Shown here: positions 25,701-38,870 of the stretch, one piece after another
Layout of the letters: each line of letters opens with the position of its first letter
How positions within the stretch are numbered: position 1 is the stretch's first letter
From: Crotophaga sulcirostris
Lineage: Eukaryota > Chordata > Aves > Cuculiformes > Crotophagidae
Direction: 5' to 3'
Assembly (NCBI GenBank): GCA_013397455.1
Contig: VYZB01000296.1
Location: 552,685 to 616,684 of the forward strand
Length of the DNA: 64,000 bases
Position numbers and translations under genes: made by a program
The notes under the pieces: model-generated
What the model was told of the DNA's origin: nothing
The model's input: the letters and a program-made list of their open reading frames with translations, nothing else
Database searches by the model: none

Positions 25701-28700
25701 AATACTGAGGTGTACAGTTACCACTAAATTTCCAAGTCAAAAGTCAAAAATAAGGTAATGGCACTGCTGGGCTGTGTCTGTCCATAGTGCTGTCGTCTCT
25801 TTTTGATGGGATCCCTTGGCTGCCCACTCTGTGCCAGTCACTGAAGAGCCCTCCCAGAGACCCAGGTAGGGCCACTGGTCCAGCCAGTAGAAACAACACT
25901 GGATTATGTAAAGAACCAAGTTTTCTAAATTGATTGTGTCCTGTGGCTCCATCTGGCACCTAGAATTTACAGGTACTTTTGATCTTAATCTCTCACTGCT
26001 TCAGCTCTTTGTCTGTAAAGTATCTGTTCACCACACAGCTGTGTTGCAAAAACAAAAGTGTGTTTACAAAGCACTGAATGCTATTGTAATGAACTCCCAG
26101 GAGTAAAATAAATATTAAATAAATATTTATTTCATTAGGATAATTTTGTTAAGAATATGAAACCAATTGCACCTTCACCATGAATTTGAGTGTGAGAAAA
26201 CAAACCCAAAAAGGTTATGTAAATCTGAAGGGTGGGCATTGCTGCTTCCGTAACGTGAATGGAAAGAGCCTTGGTGTAGTATAATGCTGTGCAATTAATG
26301 CTTCTTTATAATGTGTAAAAGTCTCCAAAAGAAATTATAGTTCTGCCTTTTTTATTTCACTTACTCCTTGGTTTAGGCTAGTCATTTAAAAAGTAATGTG
26401 ATTGTAAGACACACACAATCACACGTGAAAACAATTTCTGGGATGTCCCAGGCAAGACTATTCCCTCCCACGCATAATCATGTAATATTTGTGGAAAATG
26501 AGAGAAATGGCTTCTGGAAAGGAATATTCTGAAAAAAAAACCCTTTATGTGGTTATGGTAATTCATGGTTGGTTGGTGAATAATAGAACAGTGAAGCAAG
26601 AATAATGAGGTAGAAAATTCAATTGTTATTCACAAGTTTCTTAAAACACAGGGTCTTAAGGACCAGAAATGTTTATGGGGTTCTTGGTTTGATTTGGGAG
26701 CTGGTGCCACCCACTCATGAAGGTCCATGGGAAAGAATCACTGATTTGCTTCAAATCTTTTCTTTAAAGGTTGAAGATGCTTTGGGAGGGGGAGACAACT
26801 ATAATTTGTAACCCCCAAATGCTACCTGAATTACAGAGTTCAATCACAAGGTGGCAGTTATGCTTCACAGATAACTTTTTTTTTAATTCTTACTTTTGAT
26901 CCAGATCCCAAAAACTGCAGTGAGTGTCTCCTGGCTCAATTCACTTTTTTTTCCTATTAATAAACATTCTTTACATACCTGAAAGGGGAGGACTTGATAT
27001 ATTTACAACTTCCAACTCTACTTCTACCCTGTAGACTTATACTGTAACACTATTAATAGAAGTGAGGTTGCAAAGCTTCTTCATTTTCTTTTCACACAGC
27101 TTCAGTCGACACTGTGAACTTTCATTAAAATGATTTGTATCAAGAGTTGCTAAAGTTGTTCCTACTGGTATTTTTAAATTTTGGCCACAAGTGAATTATC
27201 TGTTTATCTTATCTCAATTTTTTTATTCTTTATATCATCTTTATTTAAAATTAATAAATACTTCCATATATAGTCCGTATGAGTAGCGCTGGAGCTGCTG
27301 CTGGTTTATTCAAATAATTGTATTTATCTGCTGTAAATTTTTAACAGGATCTGAGCTACAGACAACAACATCCTGAAGGTTATTTCATACTTGCCTTGAC
27401 TTCCTACTCGCACTGGGGACATGAGTTACCAACTGCTCTTGCTTGAGTTGCTCCAGGGTGTATTTGCTCCTCTTCTCAATCCTTCTCAGTCCTTTAAGAG
27501 TTGAAAATCTTGCCATAATTGTGTGGTTGCTTTGGCATTTTCTTGGTTTTGGGTTAATTTCCTCAATTTCCCACACAGAAATCAGTTTGCTATGGCTTTC
27601 AGACAAAGTTTTCCTCTTGGAGTCTTCTTTTGCAATTGAATTTTGAGCATAAGAGCCAAAAGCAACAAATGTTTCTTGGAGATGCCCTATAAAACAACAT
27701 GTGACTGGGTCCTGTGCACCTCACTCAGAGGCAGAGAGAGCTGAAAAAGTGTAATGTTGTTGTTATTTATTTTCTTCCCTAAAGTTGGTTTTTGACTGGA
27801 AAAAAATGTAAAAAAAAATTCACCGTGAGAAAGAATGCAGCGGCTTTTGACCTTGTCCCCCTATATCCTCTTGGCAAGGACTCTCGTTTTCTTTTTCTAG
27901 AGAATTCGGCATAGTCACAACCTTTAACTAGGTACTTAAAAATTGTTTAAAAAGAAACCAAAGGCAACGTTTCCCACTCAGCAGAACTGACTAAAAGCAA
28001 TACTTGGCGTGCTGCCTGAACCAACACCGGTGCTCAGCCCCGCTGATCGCAAGGGCTCCGGCAGGGCTGCTCTTAGTGACAGCCCTCCGACAGGGGCTCG
28101 CTCACCCCCAGTGCCCAATTAGTCCTTGTTTGCATTTATCCTTTTTTGAGAATGTATACAGAGTAAACATTTTCATTTATTGTTACCATCATGTTACTAC
28201 TTGATTTTCTCATGAGCAAAATGGTCAAATGATGCCTTTTTTGACGATGACTGAACGGATCTCTTATTCTGCCTTGGCTGCTTTTGATCATGAGCATCTT
28301 CTGTGTTTCTGATGCAGGACTCTGATTTAAAAATAAGTAAAAAAAAAAAAAACTTTTTCGTGGGCAAACTACATGTTTGTTCTGCACTGCAGAACATGGT
28401 TATAAGTATCTGATAGTTCAGTCATTTTGCTATTCTTAAACCATGCATGTGTTCTTCTGTAGCCAGGGTCGTGTGCCCACGCATGTAGAACACTAGGTCA
28501 GAATTTATCCTGTTTTTTTTCCTGTGTTGATTCTCTTATCACTGCTAATTTTGTGTCTTGGTGGTGGTGAAAACTGATGGGCTTGAATCCCTGGGATAAT
28601 AATTTTTTTAAAAGTACGGGTTAGTGTTACTGCTTGTCATCAGTGTAGGTCTCCAAGTGAAGTGTCACCAGTGATTTTTTACCCCTTGTGCAAGGCGTAA

Positions 28701-31700
28701 GGGTGATAAAGCTGGAGGAAGAGCTGTGTTTTGTGTTATGGCTGTGTGTTGTGTTAATGGCCAAAACGTGCCTGGTTTATCTCCTAAAGGAGAATGAAAA
28801 CTCTTATTTTTCCTTCTGTTGGCCACTGTCAGAAAAGGCCAAATATTCTGAGCCATTTTGGAGATTTGTTCTTGCAAATCCCTGGTTTTGGTCAAGCATA
28901 GGCCTGGTTCTTGCATTGACCATTGGGCCTGGTGGGCTGGGGCAGGTCCCGTGGGCAGGTGGAAGGTGAGCCCTGGAAAGCTGCAGGGCCAGGGCTGGGC
29001 TGAGTGGGGTGGCAGCTGTGCAGGAGCTGTCAGCATTGCATCTTGAGCTGATGTGCTTAAAATCCTAATCTGGAACCTCAAAGCCTCTTTTTGGATCCTA
29101 CCCAAAAGATGATATCTTGGTCTTTCTGAAGAGTCTGTGAATGAGTTTGTTAATTATCTTTTATTACACCAGTAATAAATTACAATGATGTCTTGATTGT
29201 CTTACTTGATATTCATACTGTACCTTTTTCTCATACCCCTACCCTGGCTGTTTTTAATCTACAATGTCAACTCCCATCCCCGTTGGAGGAACCTATGGAT
29301 CTCATCTGCATCACTGGGAGTAAATACAGGCTCCAGATAATTCATAACAAAAAATAATTAACTGCATAACTGCAATATATGTTTTTCTGAGAGGCATCCA
29401 ATCCATTTTCAAAGCAGCTTTGCTCCATGGGCAGTTTGATGGGTTAAGAGACAGCTAATAGGCAAGAGTCAACATCACAAATCAATAAGGTTGGTGGCTT
29501 ATAACTCAAAAGCTATTTGATTGGGATTTTTTTCCTTGCTTTTTAGCTACTTTTCCTTTTCCTTCAGAATAAATATAACAATTTTCACAACAGTGTTTAT
29601 CTAAAAAAAGCCCATGGTGTATAATTTAAGCTTACTGTGGCGCTATATACAGATTACCATTTTCCCATAGTAAGTTCCTAAAATAAATTCTTTGTGGGTT
29701 CTTATTTTGTGTGTGAATTTCTTCTTCCATTAATTTTTTTTTCATTTATTTTTGAATGCTACTCAGAATCAGTGTTTCTGCTCTACTGAGCTATGGAAAC
29801 CAGAAATCCCTTGCTGTAGAGCTAACAGTATAAAAGGATGCTGCACATAGGTCAGCAAATAATCTGAACAGCCTCCAGTTGGGATCCTCAGCAAGAACTG
29901 GACCTCTTTTATGTAACATAAAAGCCCCAAAGCAATGAATAAAGGTTTTGATAACTCTATTTGGTCATGTGCTATGGAGCAGTCTCAAGGTGTGTCTCTT
30001 GTGCCCCTTAGGACTTTCCTGCTTGGTCCAACCAGAAGACATTTGTGGTGCTGCTCATTTCCACCAAGAGCGTGCACACGCATGCAGTAGGATGGTTTAT
30101 GTGGGTAATGTGGAAGCCTGTGTAAAGTTAGGGACCTGATTTTTGTATTAGCTTTTAAGCACAAATATAAAATTGTATTTGTGGCATTTGTGTGCTTTAT
30201 ATCTGGCTCTGAGGTACAGTATGTGCGGTATTTCTAATTCATCTTGCATCTGTTCTCTTTGCTAAATCAAAGAAATTGACATTTAAATTGTTTCAGGTCT
30301 TGGTTAAGTTCAATTTTACCAGGTGATGTCAAGATAAACATTTGATTAGATCATGGAGAATGAAGGATTTGGACAGAAAAGTGAGCAGTCACAAAGTTGG
30401 GGTTTTTTTTGTTTTTCCTGGGGAGTTTGCTATTTCTTAGTTTCCTTCTCTGCCTAAAAATCTTTCTCAAGGATTTTCCTGAGTGATTCCAATGCCTGTG
30501 CCTCATGGCCTTGTGGTGGGTGCCAATAAGATAGATGACTGCCTTTGTGCTATCCTAATAGAATGCTTTAAGGTAGAAATATCTGTGATTATTGACAGAG
30601 ACAGGAAGACCAGGAGGCTTGGGGGTACCTGGCCCTGCGGCGTGGGTACAGCCGACGGAAGCACTGCTGGCCAGGACCTGTTCTTAGGAACCAGCTAATG
30701 AATGACTCAGTGGGCAAATCTAAATCCTAATAGTGCTCGAAATTGTTTCTGGTGGAAATAAATCTTTTTCAAATGATCTTGTGTGGACTTTATTGTCAAA
30801 GCATTTATTTGCTCGCTCATAAATTAGCTGGAGGTGTTGCTTGCTGCAGGTCATACAGGCAACGGAGTAAATGCTGTAGAAATTGGCCTGTAATTCTTTG
30901 TCTAGTTGAAAAGACTCCAAGGTTTACATATTCAGGTCGCTCTACCTGTTTGGGAACAAAGTCTTCCAATTCTGGGCCAGACGTTTAAGGGCTTTACAAT
31001 GTGTCTTCTGTCTTACTTTACAATAAGGCAAGAAGTGTTCCTGAGCTCTAAGGCCAGCACTGCTGGTTATTTTAGTATAAAAATCGATTTGACACTGAGA
31101 ATGTAGTGTCCAAGTGAGGATCTGGACATAAATGGCTCCAAACCACTTCAGCAGACTGAGATATTTTATCCCCATTTAAAGGAGAATTTCTTTAAAAGTT
31201 CCTTTAATCTGCTCTTTGCTTTGGAAAAATGACTTACAAAATTTCAGTGCTTTGATATGTTTGGTTTTTTTTTACCTTTCGGTTTGGATCTTTGTTCTCT
31301 GTATCCTAACATTTGAATAACTGTTGTGTGTGTTTTGTTATCCCTTTCCTATTATTTGAGTAACTACTGTGTGTGCACAATATACTTATGAAATTGAGCG
31401 ATGGCACAGAAAGATGCAAACTGTGAAAGGAGAAGTATAACTATTGTTATTGATCTTGGGTGCCCCTGAAAACGAAAACAAGCCTGAAACATGATTTCTC
31501 TTTTCCTGTTTTCAGACCTTCACATGAGTGCAACTACTGGCAAATATTAACTACCCTTATTTTCTCAACCAAGCTGCCTGCGTCAACTTTCCGTGGAATT
31601 TTAGAAAATTTGGTTTTCATAAATTTTCTTATTTGTTTGTTCCTAATGTAGAATTGGCTAAAGATTTATTTATTTAGTCAAAAATCTATTGCTGTCATAG

Positions 31701-31925
31701 AAAGGTTTCATCCAAGCCTCTTTCTACCTTTACTGTTACCTCTATTTTAAAGTCAGAGATCTCCACCAATGAGGACAAATAACTAGTGATACGTTCTTGG
31801 TTATTCTGACATCCCATTAAATCACTAAGGGGACTTTTATTTTCTTAATCTATGTTGTCTGGAAAGCTTCTTGGTATGTTTTCTTTTTCGTGGTTCCCTT
31901 GAAATGTGTATGCTAATTGGACCAT
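19736..31925. other. Long non-coding stretch, no gene recognised
   Basis: About 12 kb of mostly unique AT-rich sequence. It includes a 13-A run at 24455-24467, a 14-A run at 28339-28352, and a perfect 16-bp AT palindrome at 26117-26132 (AAATAAATATTTATTT). GC-richer patches lie at about 24600-24880, 28015-28110 and 28915-29040. The longest open frames (158 codons on minus at 24574-25050; 146 on minus at 28665-29105) sit in those patches and have no recognised domain. A segment after a good acceptor at about 22204 is open for only 24 codons before a stop. Confidence 0.55.
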
Positions 31926-31942
31926 ATAATAATAATAATAAT
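31926..31942. repeat. (AAT)n microsatellite
   Basis: About six uninterrupted AAT/ATA units. Short and unremarkable, but likely polymorphic. Confidence 0.85.
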
Positions 31943-34472
31943 CTTCTGTCATACCTCTTTGCAAAGCAAATGCACGTGTTGTCCAGCTCCTCTGTGGTAC
32001 AACATATGTTTTGCTCTATGTTTTCTAGGGTTGATTGTCAGTCTAGAGACACATGGAGTAAATAGCTGGTGAAAACTAGAATTGTGCCATATGGTTTCAA
32101 ATGTTGTTGAGAAATTTGTGATTTTTAGATCCTTCATATTTTTTTTGTTTTAGTTTAAGCATATGGTAGTAGTGAGTATGCTAGATAACTTCTGCCAAAA
32201 AGCAAATGCAGGTTAATGCCAAATATATTTATCATATGTATATTCATGGTATCCTCACACAAGTATTAGTTAGAAGGATAATGCACGTGTACCAAAATAG
32301 TAACAGCTATATTTTTCCCCATGAAAGAACTGCTCATTAAAACGCTGAGGAGTAATAACTACTTGTGATTCTTTCCTCTCCATGTTCTGCATAATGGAGT
32401 ACTATGCATTTGCAACAGAAGAATAATGTATCCCCATCTACATTAATTGCAGAAATGACAAATTATGTTTTCTAGTTTTCTCTAAGTGAAAGTTGGGTAT
32501 ATTGCATTGGGAAATTACTATTTTAAAACCTGGTGTAAGATAGATACAATCAGCATACACTACCAATGAGCTGTACTGTTTGATGGAATGAAATTGGTTA
32601 GTGACATTCTTTGCTGACAAAAACAATTTTAGTACTGATAATGTTTATATTAATGCTGAACATCCTGACAGAACACTTACAAAATTGATTTTATTAATAA
32701 TAAAATAGATAATTAGTGATACTTGTACTTGAAAGGAACATAGACAAACTGTAAATGAGCCTTCTTTCCATCTCACTTACTATACTGCCATTTCTTAAAA
32801 TTACTTGTTTTATTAAGGAAATAACAAGTAAATATGTAATGAGACTGTGCAGAGGCACCTTCTGAGAAGTTCTGCTAAGTAATAGTGTGCTTAAACTGAG
32901 TTATGTGCAGCAGCTCTCCATGTCCTCTAGCTGTAGCTGACTTCTTTCTGTTGTACAGAGAAAGTAGCTTTTTTCAGCTAATAATCTGTTTATACTAGGG
33001 ATCTTATATAGATTTCATGAGTTTGAATAATACCTTTTCAGTCATAACCCACAGCATCTGAGTTATGGCAGTGCTGGAGGTGAGTAGTAGAGAAATCTGC
33101 TCTACAGCCTCCTGTCAGCCTGTGATCCTCCTGCTTCTGTGCGTGGTGGTGCTCCTGATATTTGAAAAAAAAAAAAAGGTAAACTTGTCATAAAAAGACA
33201 GCATCAACGCTCTTAACTGCTTTTCCAGATTAGGCTTCAAATTTTTTTAAGCCAGGAAAGATATTTTGAATATAATAGTGTAAATTGGTGTAAGATGTAG
33301 GTAGCAGGAACTTTTAAAAATGATTGCCATCTGTTTTGAGCTTTGGGTTCATGGCACTTGCCAACAACATCAATAACTCCTTTTCATAGAAAAACGTATC
33401 TCATTAAGTGAAAAACTTCAGCACACTTAAGATTTTCTACTGGAAATATTTCTTCTAGTAAGCAAGACCTAGAAGTGAGAAAAAAAAAATGCAGGAGCGC
33501 AAAAATGTGTGAAAAGGTTAATTCTGAAAACTGGAGTTTGCCTGTTGGGGAAGCCCAGCCACACAGAAGTTTTGACACACACCTGCTCAAGACCTTGGAA
33601 CTTCTCCAGTGACCATGGAGAATGGCAGAAAACCAACTCAAAGAAGTAGGAAAAGAATAAAGGGGGGAAATAAATGAAGATTATGGTAGACAGGTGGTGG
33701 TAGTGAGTCAACAGGAAGCTCAGGGTTTCTGAGCCTCAGAAGTTGTAAGGTTGATGCGTGGTTCAAGTGTAGCAATAACTGGGCACGTTGAGCAAATGAG
33801 AACATATAAAACCTTTAACATTTTTCTTCCCAGGCAGAAGCCACTTAGACTTGGGAGGAATATAAAGTGCCTGTGGCTTTGAAATTCTGTTACAATAAAT
33901 TTTTCCTATGCTTATTGAAAGAGGTGAGGAATGAAATTTGTGGGTGGGGGGAGGCTAGATGTGATCATCTGCCCTGAACATTAAGATCTGCAGGATGTGG
34001 TTCTTCCAGGTCTCTTCTTCACCTCTCTCTTCCAGGGCTGGCACTTGCAAATTATATCACTTTAGTGTGTTATTATAGAAGCTGTAAAATCATAATCTAT
34101 GGTCAGGGTTCAGCTATTTAGGGTAGACAAGGATGGTAACTTTTTATACAGGTAAACGAAGACTTTATGAAAGTGTTCTATATAAAATTATATATATATG
34201 TTATATAAAATGAACGTATTAAGGTGACCTGTATGCATTTCCAAAAAATAGGATTGCAGAGGTGCAGAACCTAAGTAACTAAAATGCTTATTATCAACAG
34301 ATTGCATGTATGGCAAGGGAAGTTAGTTACCCACTACTTGAAGCTTTTGTACTGCCCACGCTGTCTCTAAGCTGTAGTAAATTTTGGTTTTGATTGAAAA
34401 TCTTCCTAACTTGAAAATCACTTTCTTGTTGTTTGGGATTTTTTTCTGTTGTTCTTGGGTTTTTAGTTGGTT

Positions 34473-34514
34473 GCGTGGCATTGCTGTTTTCTTGTGTGGC
34501 GTTGCTGTTTTCTT
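34473..34514. repeat. Imperfect tandem repeat, 21-bp unit, two copies
   Basis: GCGTGGCATTGCTGTTTTCTT (34473-34493) is followed at once by a second copy (34494-34514) that differs at two positions. This is a small local duplication, older than the perfect one at 3871. Confidence 0.85.
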
Positions 34515-35384
34515 ATCAATTTTTATTTCCTATATCTGTGTACAGCAAAGAGCTGTCTCTCCAGGGATGCTGTTTCTGGAGAAGATGCCCACATCAACTG
34601 ACCTTCAGCTGCACTACTACAAACCACAGTTCTCAGTGTCCAAAAGGAGATTTCCAGGGAACAAGTGGAAGAGTGGCCTCCTGACAAGGGCTTCAAGAGC
34701 GGGCATTGTATAACATGGCAACTGCAGGTAAAAGTAAGGCTGTTGTGAGCCTTGGTGTAGTCAGGTTACACCAAAGTAACTGATGTGATTCACTTCTACT
34801 CACTTATTATAATATTGATATAATATTATATTATAATAATGAAAGAATAAAATGGCACCTCCCAATAGCTTTTAGGACGTGTGATGTTTGAGTGTTGTGC
34901 TTATGACCAAGTTTATTTGGATCGTTAGAAACACCCACTCAAGTGTCTGTTTGCCATGGCAGGTCAGCTACCTTTGATCATTATTACTAATATTTCCTAT
35001 AATTTCTGCCCTGCAGTCCAGAGTAAAATAATACTCTGGAGCTCATCAAGATGCCCCGGTGCGCAGGGGAGGAGGTGGGTGATGTCGGGCAGTGGTGCGT
35101 GAGCGGGTCCCCCTTTCCAAAGTGTGCTTGGAGAGCACTCATCCCAGCGGCGCTCCACTTGTGTGTCTGCATGATGAGAAAAATGCACTTTTGGCATCTT
35201 TAAGATAATACTGTGGTTTCTACTTGTTTATGTTCAGAAAACCTTGATTGGGATTTAGATTTTGCTTCTCTTGCACTTTGCTTAGCAAACTAGGATGCCA
35301 CAGATATAACTTATTTTTGTTTTCTGTTTTGTTCGAACAAATGATTTTATAGCTGCTTGAACATGAATTTCAGAGGATAAGGGG

Positions 35385-35397
35385 GTTGCTTGGCAAC
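35385..35397. promoter_or_regulatory. RFX X-box-like palindrome
   Basis: GTTGCTTGGCAAC has perfect 5-bp inverted arms (GTTGC/GCAAC) and fits the RFX-factor X-box GTNRCC(N0-3)RGYAAC with one mismatch in the left half. RFX sites often mark ciliary or neuronal enhancers. Function here is inference. Confidence 0.3.
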
Positions 35398-35838
35398 TAA
35401 ACTGCAATATTTGCATGGATTCCTGCAGTGTAGTTTCCCCACTTCCCAAGGAGAGTGCAGAGTGGGTGGTTGTGATGTTTCTATTTTTATTTATCGGTCA
35501 TATTGCTGGGTGAGGGTGTGTGATGCTGCTCCTTGCTTGTGTTCCTGTCCTGCCCCAGACCCTGAGCACTGACTAGCTTGACTCGTGGTGGGCAGCATTT
35601 TTTGCTCATCTAAATTAGAGTCCCTCCTACAGAGATTTTACATACTAATTATACAAAATAGTCAGCCTTTGGATCTGATAAAGCAGACCTCTGTCTGTGG
35701 CTTGTCCCTTCTCTTTAAATTTTAGCCTGTCCAACTTTCCAATCAGAAAAGAAAGATCTAGGACCACGTCCTTTAAAAGTGATTCTTATCTTGAAGATTG
35801 ATACTAGGTAAGCTTTATTTATCATTTAAAAAGTGTTT

Positions 35839-35893
35839 AAAAAAAAAAAGAAAGTGTTGCCAAAAGAACTGATTATCTTTTTTTTTTTTTTTT
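35839..35893. repeat. A11 run followed by T16 run
   Basis: An A-run (35839-35849) and a 16-T run (35878-35893) flank about 28 bases of unique sequence, forming a simple inverted repeat. It could fold into a hairpin if transcribed, but homopolymers commonly pair in this way by chance. Confidence 0.6.
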
Positions 35894-36994
35894 AGACTAC
35901 CGAGAAATACAGTGGTAAATGATAGAGCAAAAAAAGAGCCTTGTGGAATGAAGGCAACAGTTTACAGGTGGCATCATTGCTGACACAGACTGGGCAACCA
36001 ACAGGAATAGCTTTCAGAATCCTCTATGTTTTTTTATTTCTTTTTAACTGAGTCTTAAGGTGACAGTCTATCTTTTATTAATGGCAACTTGAGCTCATTC
36101 GCTAATTTTCTGGAATTTATAAAAGCCAGAAACTATTCCAGGATTAGTCACGCTACATGATATAATGTGCACACAAAGGGCTATGTTTTATTCATTGGTG
36201 ATATTCAAAGATTATTTTCAAATAGAAATGTTCTTCTCAATTTCCTGCACCACCATGTCTAACAACAGTTTATACAAATACTCTCTTGAGAACACATTTT
36301 GAAAAAAAAAACAAAAAACCACTAAAAGGAAAAAAAAGAGAACACCCCTCCTTTTCCTTATATTTTTGCTGTATCCCCATTCTTGGGGTGCTTACAAATT
36401 TGTTATCCTGTACTGAAGTTTAAAAAGAAATAATTTTACAAAAGCTTTACTGGAAATGACAAAGACGTCTTTCACCTCCTGTTTACAAGTCTGAAACATT
36501 TTGTGATTGTTGCAAAACAAAAGAAATAATCTTTACTCTGAGATTTGTGATCTAAGCCCAAGTCATTGACTCAAGGTAATATGAAAAAGTTACTATGGAT
36601 CCAATGTTCACTGAAGTGAAAAAAATACCCACTCATGAAATCCTGTGTGTTTACTGCTAACACATCACTCGAGGAGCGTGCCATTTTCTGGATTGCATGT
36701 CTGTCAGATGAAGGTGGTTTAAAGTTAAACTGTGATGGTGTGTGCCTGCAAGAGGCATGGAGCTGGGAAAAAACTTTCTTGTTATGGCCGATGTTAAGAG
36801 CTTTAAGGGACACAAAATGCAGGAGCCCCACAAACGTGGCATAGAGGGGTGGCTTTTCAGGACCCCTCAGAGTTGCTCATTCTATAAATAGCTGAATCCT
36901 GTTCCTTTGGGCTGTAATTTTAGAGAAGAAAGGAGGACACTGGGTTTGGTTTTCAGACAGCAGCTTGTTAACCCTGCTTGCTGCTGCTGACTTG

Positions 36995-37108
36995 AGGCAC
37001 TCAGTGCCATGGTTTAGATGATGGGTTGGTGTTGGTGTTAGTGTTGGGTTATATGTTGGACTCCATGATCTCAAAGGTCCTTTCCAACCTTGTAATACTG
37101 TGACACTT
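36995..37108 (+). mobile_element. CR1 LINE 3' end fragment
   Basis: The sequence runs GGCACTCAGTGCCATGGTTT, TTGGTGTTGGTGTTAG, TGTTGGACTCCATGATCTC and AAAGGTCCTTTCCAACCTTG, then TAATACTGTGACAC. This is the block order of an avian CR1-type 3' end in plus orientation, with an eroded terminal repeat. The left edge is approximate. Only about 110 bases are kept, so it is a strongly 5'-truncated, old copy. Confidence 0.75.
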
Positions 37109-38670
37109 TGGAGGACTTTAACATCGGAGGGTGGGATAAGCATGGACAAAGCCAAGTGTGCAGTGGAGCTCTCCAGGATGGTTTCCATGCAGAAATTGCA
37201 GTTGTGCAGGAAAATCACTTAACAATGAAGCAAAGAGCAGCTTGCTGCAGGCAGATGTCACTTTAGGAGATGTGAGATGTTTCAATCGTGAGAAGCACCG
37301 CCACCCCCCTGCCTGGCACAGCCTGGCGAGCAGCTGGGGCTGCAGACGGGCGTGAGCCAACTAAGGAGGCTCTTCCCCTCCATTGCCTATGTGTATGTTC
37401 GTACCTTCAGGTTGGGAATTAAAGAAGCAATTGGAGTGCAGATTTCAAATGTCACGTACTTTGATCTTTCACCTCTCAAAATTTGTCACCTGTGAGCAAG
37501 AGAACATAAACGGGGCGGATGCTTTTCCCTCTGAAGAAACCACTAGGATCTGTAGCATTGAGTTTATACACGAAATATTTTTGCCATGTGTGGCCCATAA
37601 TTGGTGTCACATAATAATCTATAATAATAATCTGTGTTTAGGTAAAAATCAACTCAAATAAAGGCAAAATGACTGGTTCTATAGGATATATAGCCACTGT
37701 TTCATACCATACAGGATGCAATTTAAACAGAAGTCCCCTCATGCTGTCTATGGTTCCATCATTTTTGCCCTTAAGCCTGTAAAAATATACTACAAGCATT
37801 ACTTGCTTTTTTGGCATAGATACTTTAGTTTGGAAGGGTCCAATAATTAGCTAGGGTTAGTTTCGGGAGATGAACTGATTGCTACCTCCCACTTTATACT
37901 CCTGAGGGAAATTTTGATCATAAAATTCAAAGGCCGACCTTGGTTTGGCTTATATAAGGAATATTGCATTTGGTTTGACCTTCACAATCTAGATTGAAAA
38001 AGATGAAAGGATTAGCTGAAATTGAACACTACGCCTCGTGTCCAAGAATGGGGGAAAAAAATAACTTAAACCATGGTACCTATAAATTATACATGAGAAG
38101 CCTTGTATGCTAATGTTATAATCCTATGTCACCAGGATTCTTGTATTAGCTGGATGTGTAGGTGTCTTATTAGGTGAATAGTAACAGTCACTTTAAAAAT
38201 AACACATGCAATGAAGAGTCCTGGGGGGAAGAGATATACCTTTTTATAATCTGAAAACCTAAACTGCATAAAATATTTGCAAAAGCACACAGTTTTATAT
38301 GAGTAAAAGATTTGTCAGTAAGCTGTAGTGCTTTCCACCTGATTCTGCATCCCCCTCCCCCCCAACAGCAACAAATTTGTATGATTCCAAATTTAATGGA
38401 GAGAAATGCCCCATGCTCTCCATGCCCTCTAGTTTATGTGGTCAGCTGAAGGCAAAGCTCTGTCCCTGTTGCTGCTTGGCTTGTCCAGGCTCCCACTGTG
38501 GCTGTGTCACCCTCACCTGGGGCTCCCTCCAGCAAGCATTAACGTAGCCTTAAAGAAAGGTACTTCCAGTAAGTAACTTGATGGATGGTTTCTATCAAAA
38601 AACCCTTAACCCTATGAACTGCTACTGAGACACCACACATGAGAAAAGGCAAATAAAGTTTGACCCTAAA
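37109..38670. other. Non-coding stretch, nothing recognised
   Basis: Unique AT-rich sequence with short ATA runs near 37612-37631 and a C-rich run near 38350-38364. Open frames of 60-113 codons overlap one another on both strands and look like chance. Confidence 0.55.
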
Positions 38671-38870
38671 TGACTCCCAGTCACAGTGAGTGGGGACACA
38701 TCAGGCTGGGGTCCAGTCACTAGCGGGGTCCCACAGGGATCCATCCTGGGGCCAGAGCTCTTCAATATCACACGGTATGAAAGTTGGGAGTGTCCTGTGT
38801 AGGGACAGGAGTTGGACTCAGTGATCCTTTTGGGTCCCTTCCAACTTGGGTGATTCTACAATTCTATGAT
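38671..38870 (+). mobile_element. Internally deleted CR1 LINE
   Basis: A stretch of CR1 ORF2 is visible: 38722-38769 translates to [16 protein letters not shown], the conserved reverse-transcriptase segment (PQGS..GP.LF.I) found in CR1 and other non-LTR elements. About 30 bases later the sequence switches to the CR1 3' tail, GGAGTTGGACTCAGTGATCC, then GGGTCCCTTCCAACTTGGGT and TGATTCTACAATTCTATGAT (ends 38870). In an intact CR1 the rest of the reverse-transcriptase domain and the end of ORF2 lie between these parts, so more than a kilobase appears to be missing. The element cannot encode a working protein. Confidence 0.85.

Larger units (their letters stand above)
31943..36994. other. Non-coding stretch with AT-rich and A/T tracts
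   Basis: No gene recognised. It holds TA-rich sequence at about 34180-34210 and 34806-34841, the tandem repeat at 34473-34514, the RFX-like motif at 35385-35397, an A11 run followed by a T16 run (35839-35893), and an A-rich stretch at about 36301-36341. A 109-codon open frame (34384-34713) overlaps the tandem repeat and has a hydrophobic, low-complexity start, with no sign of real coding. Confidence 0.55.
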
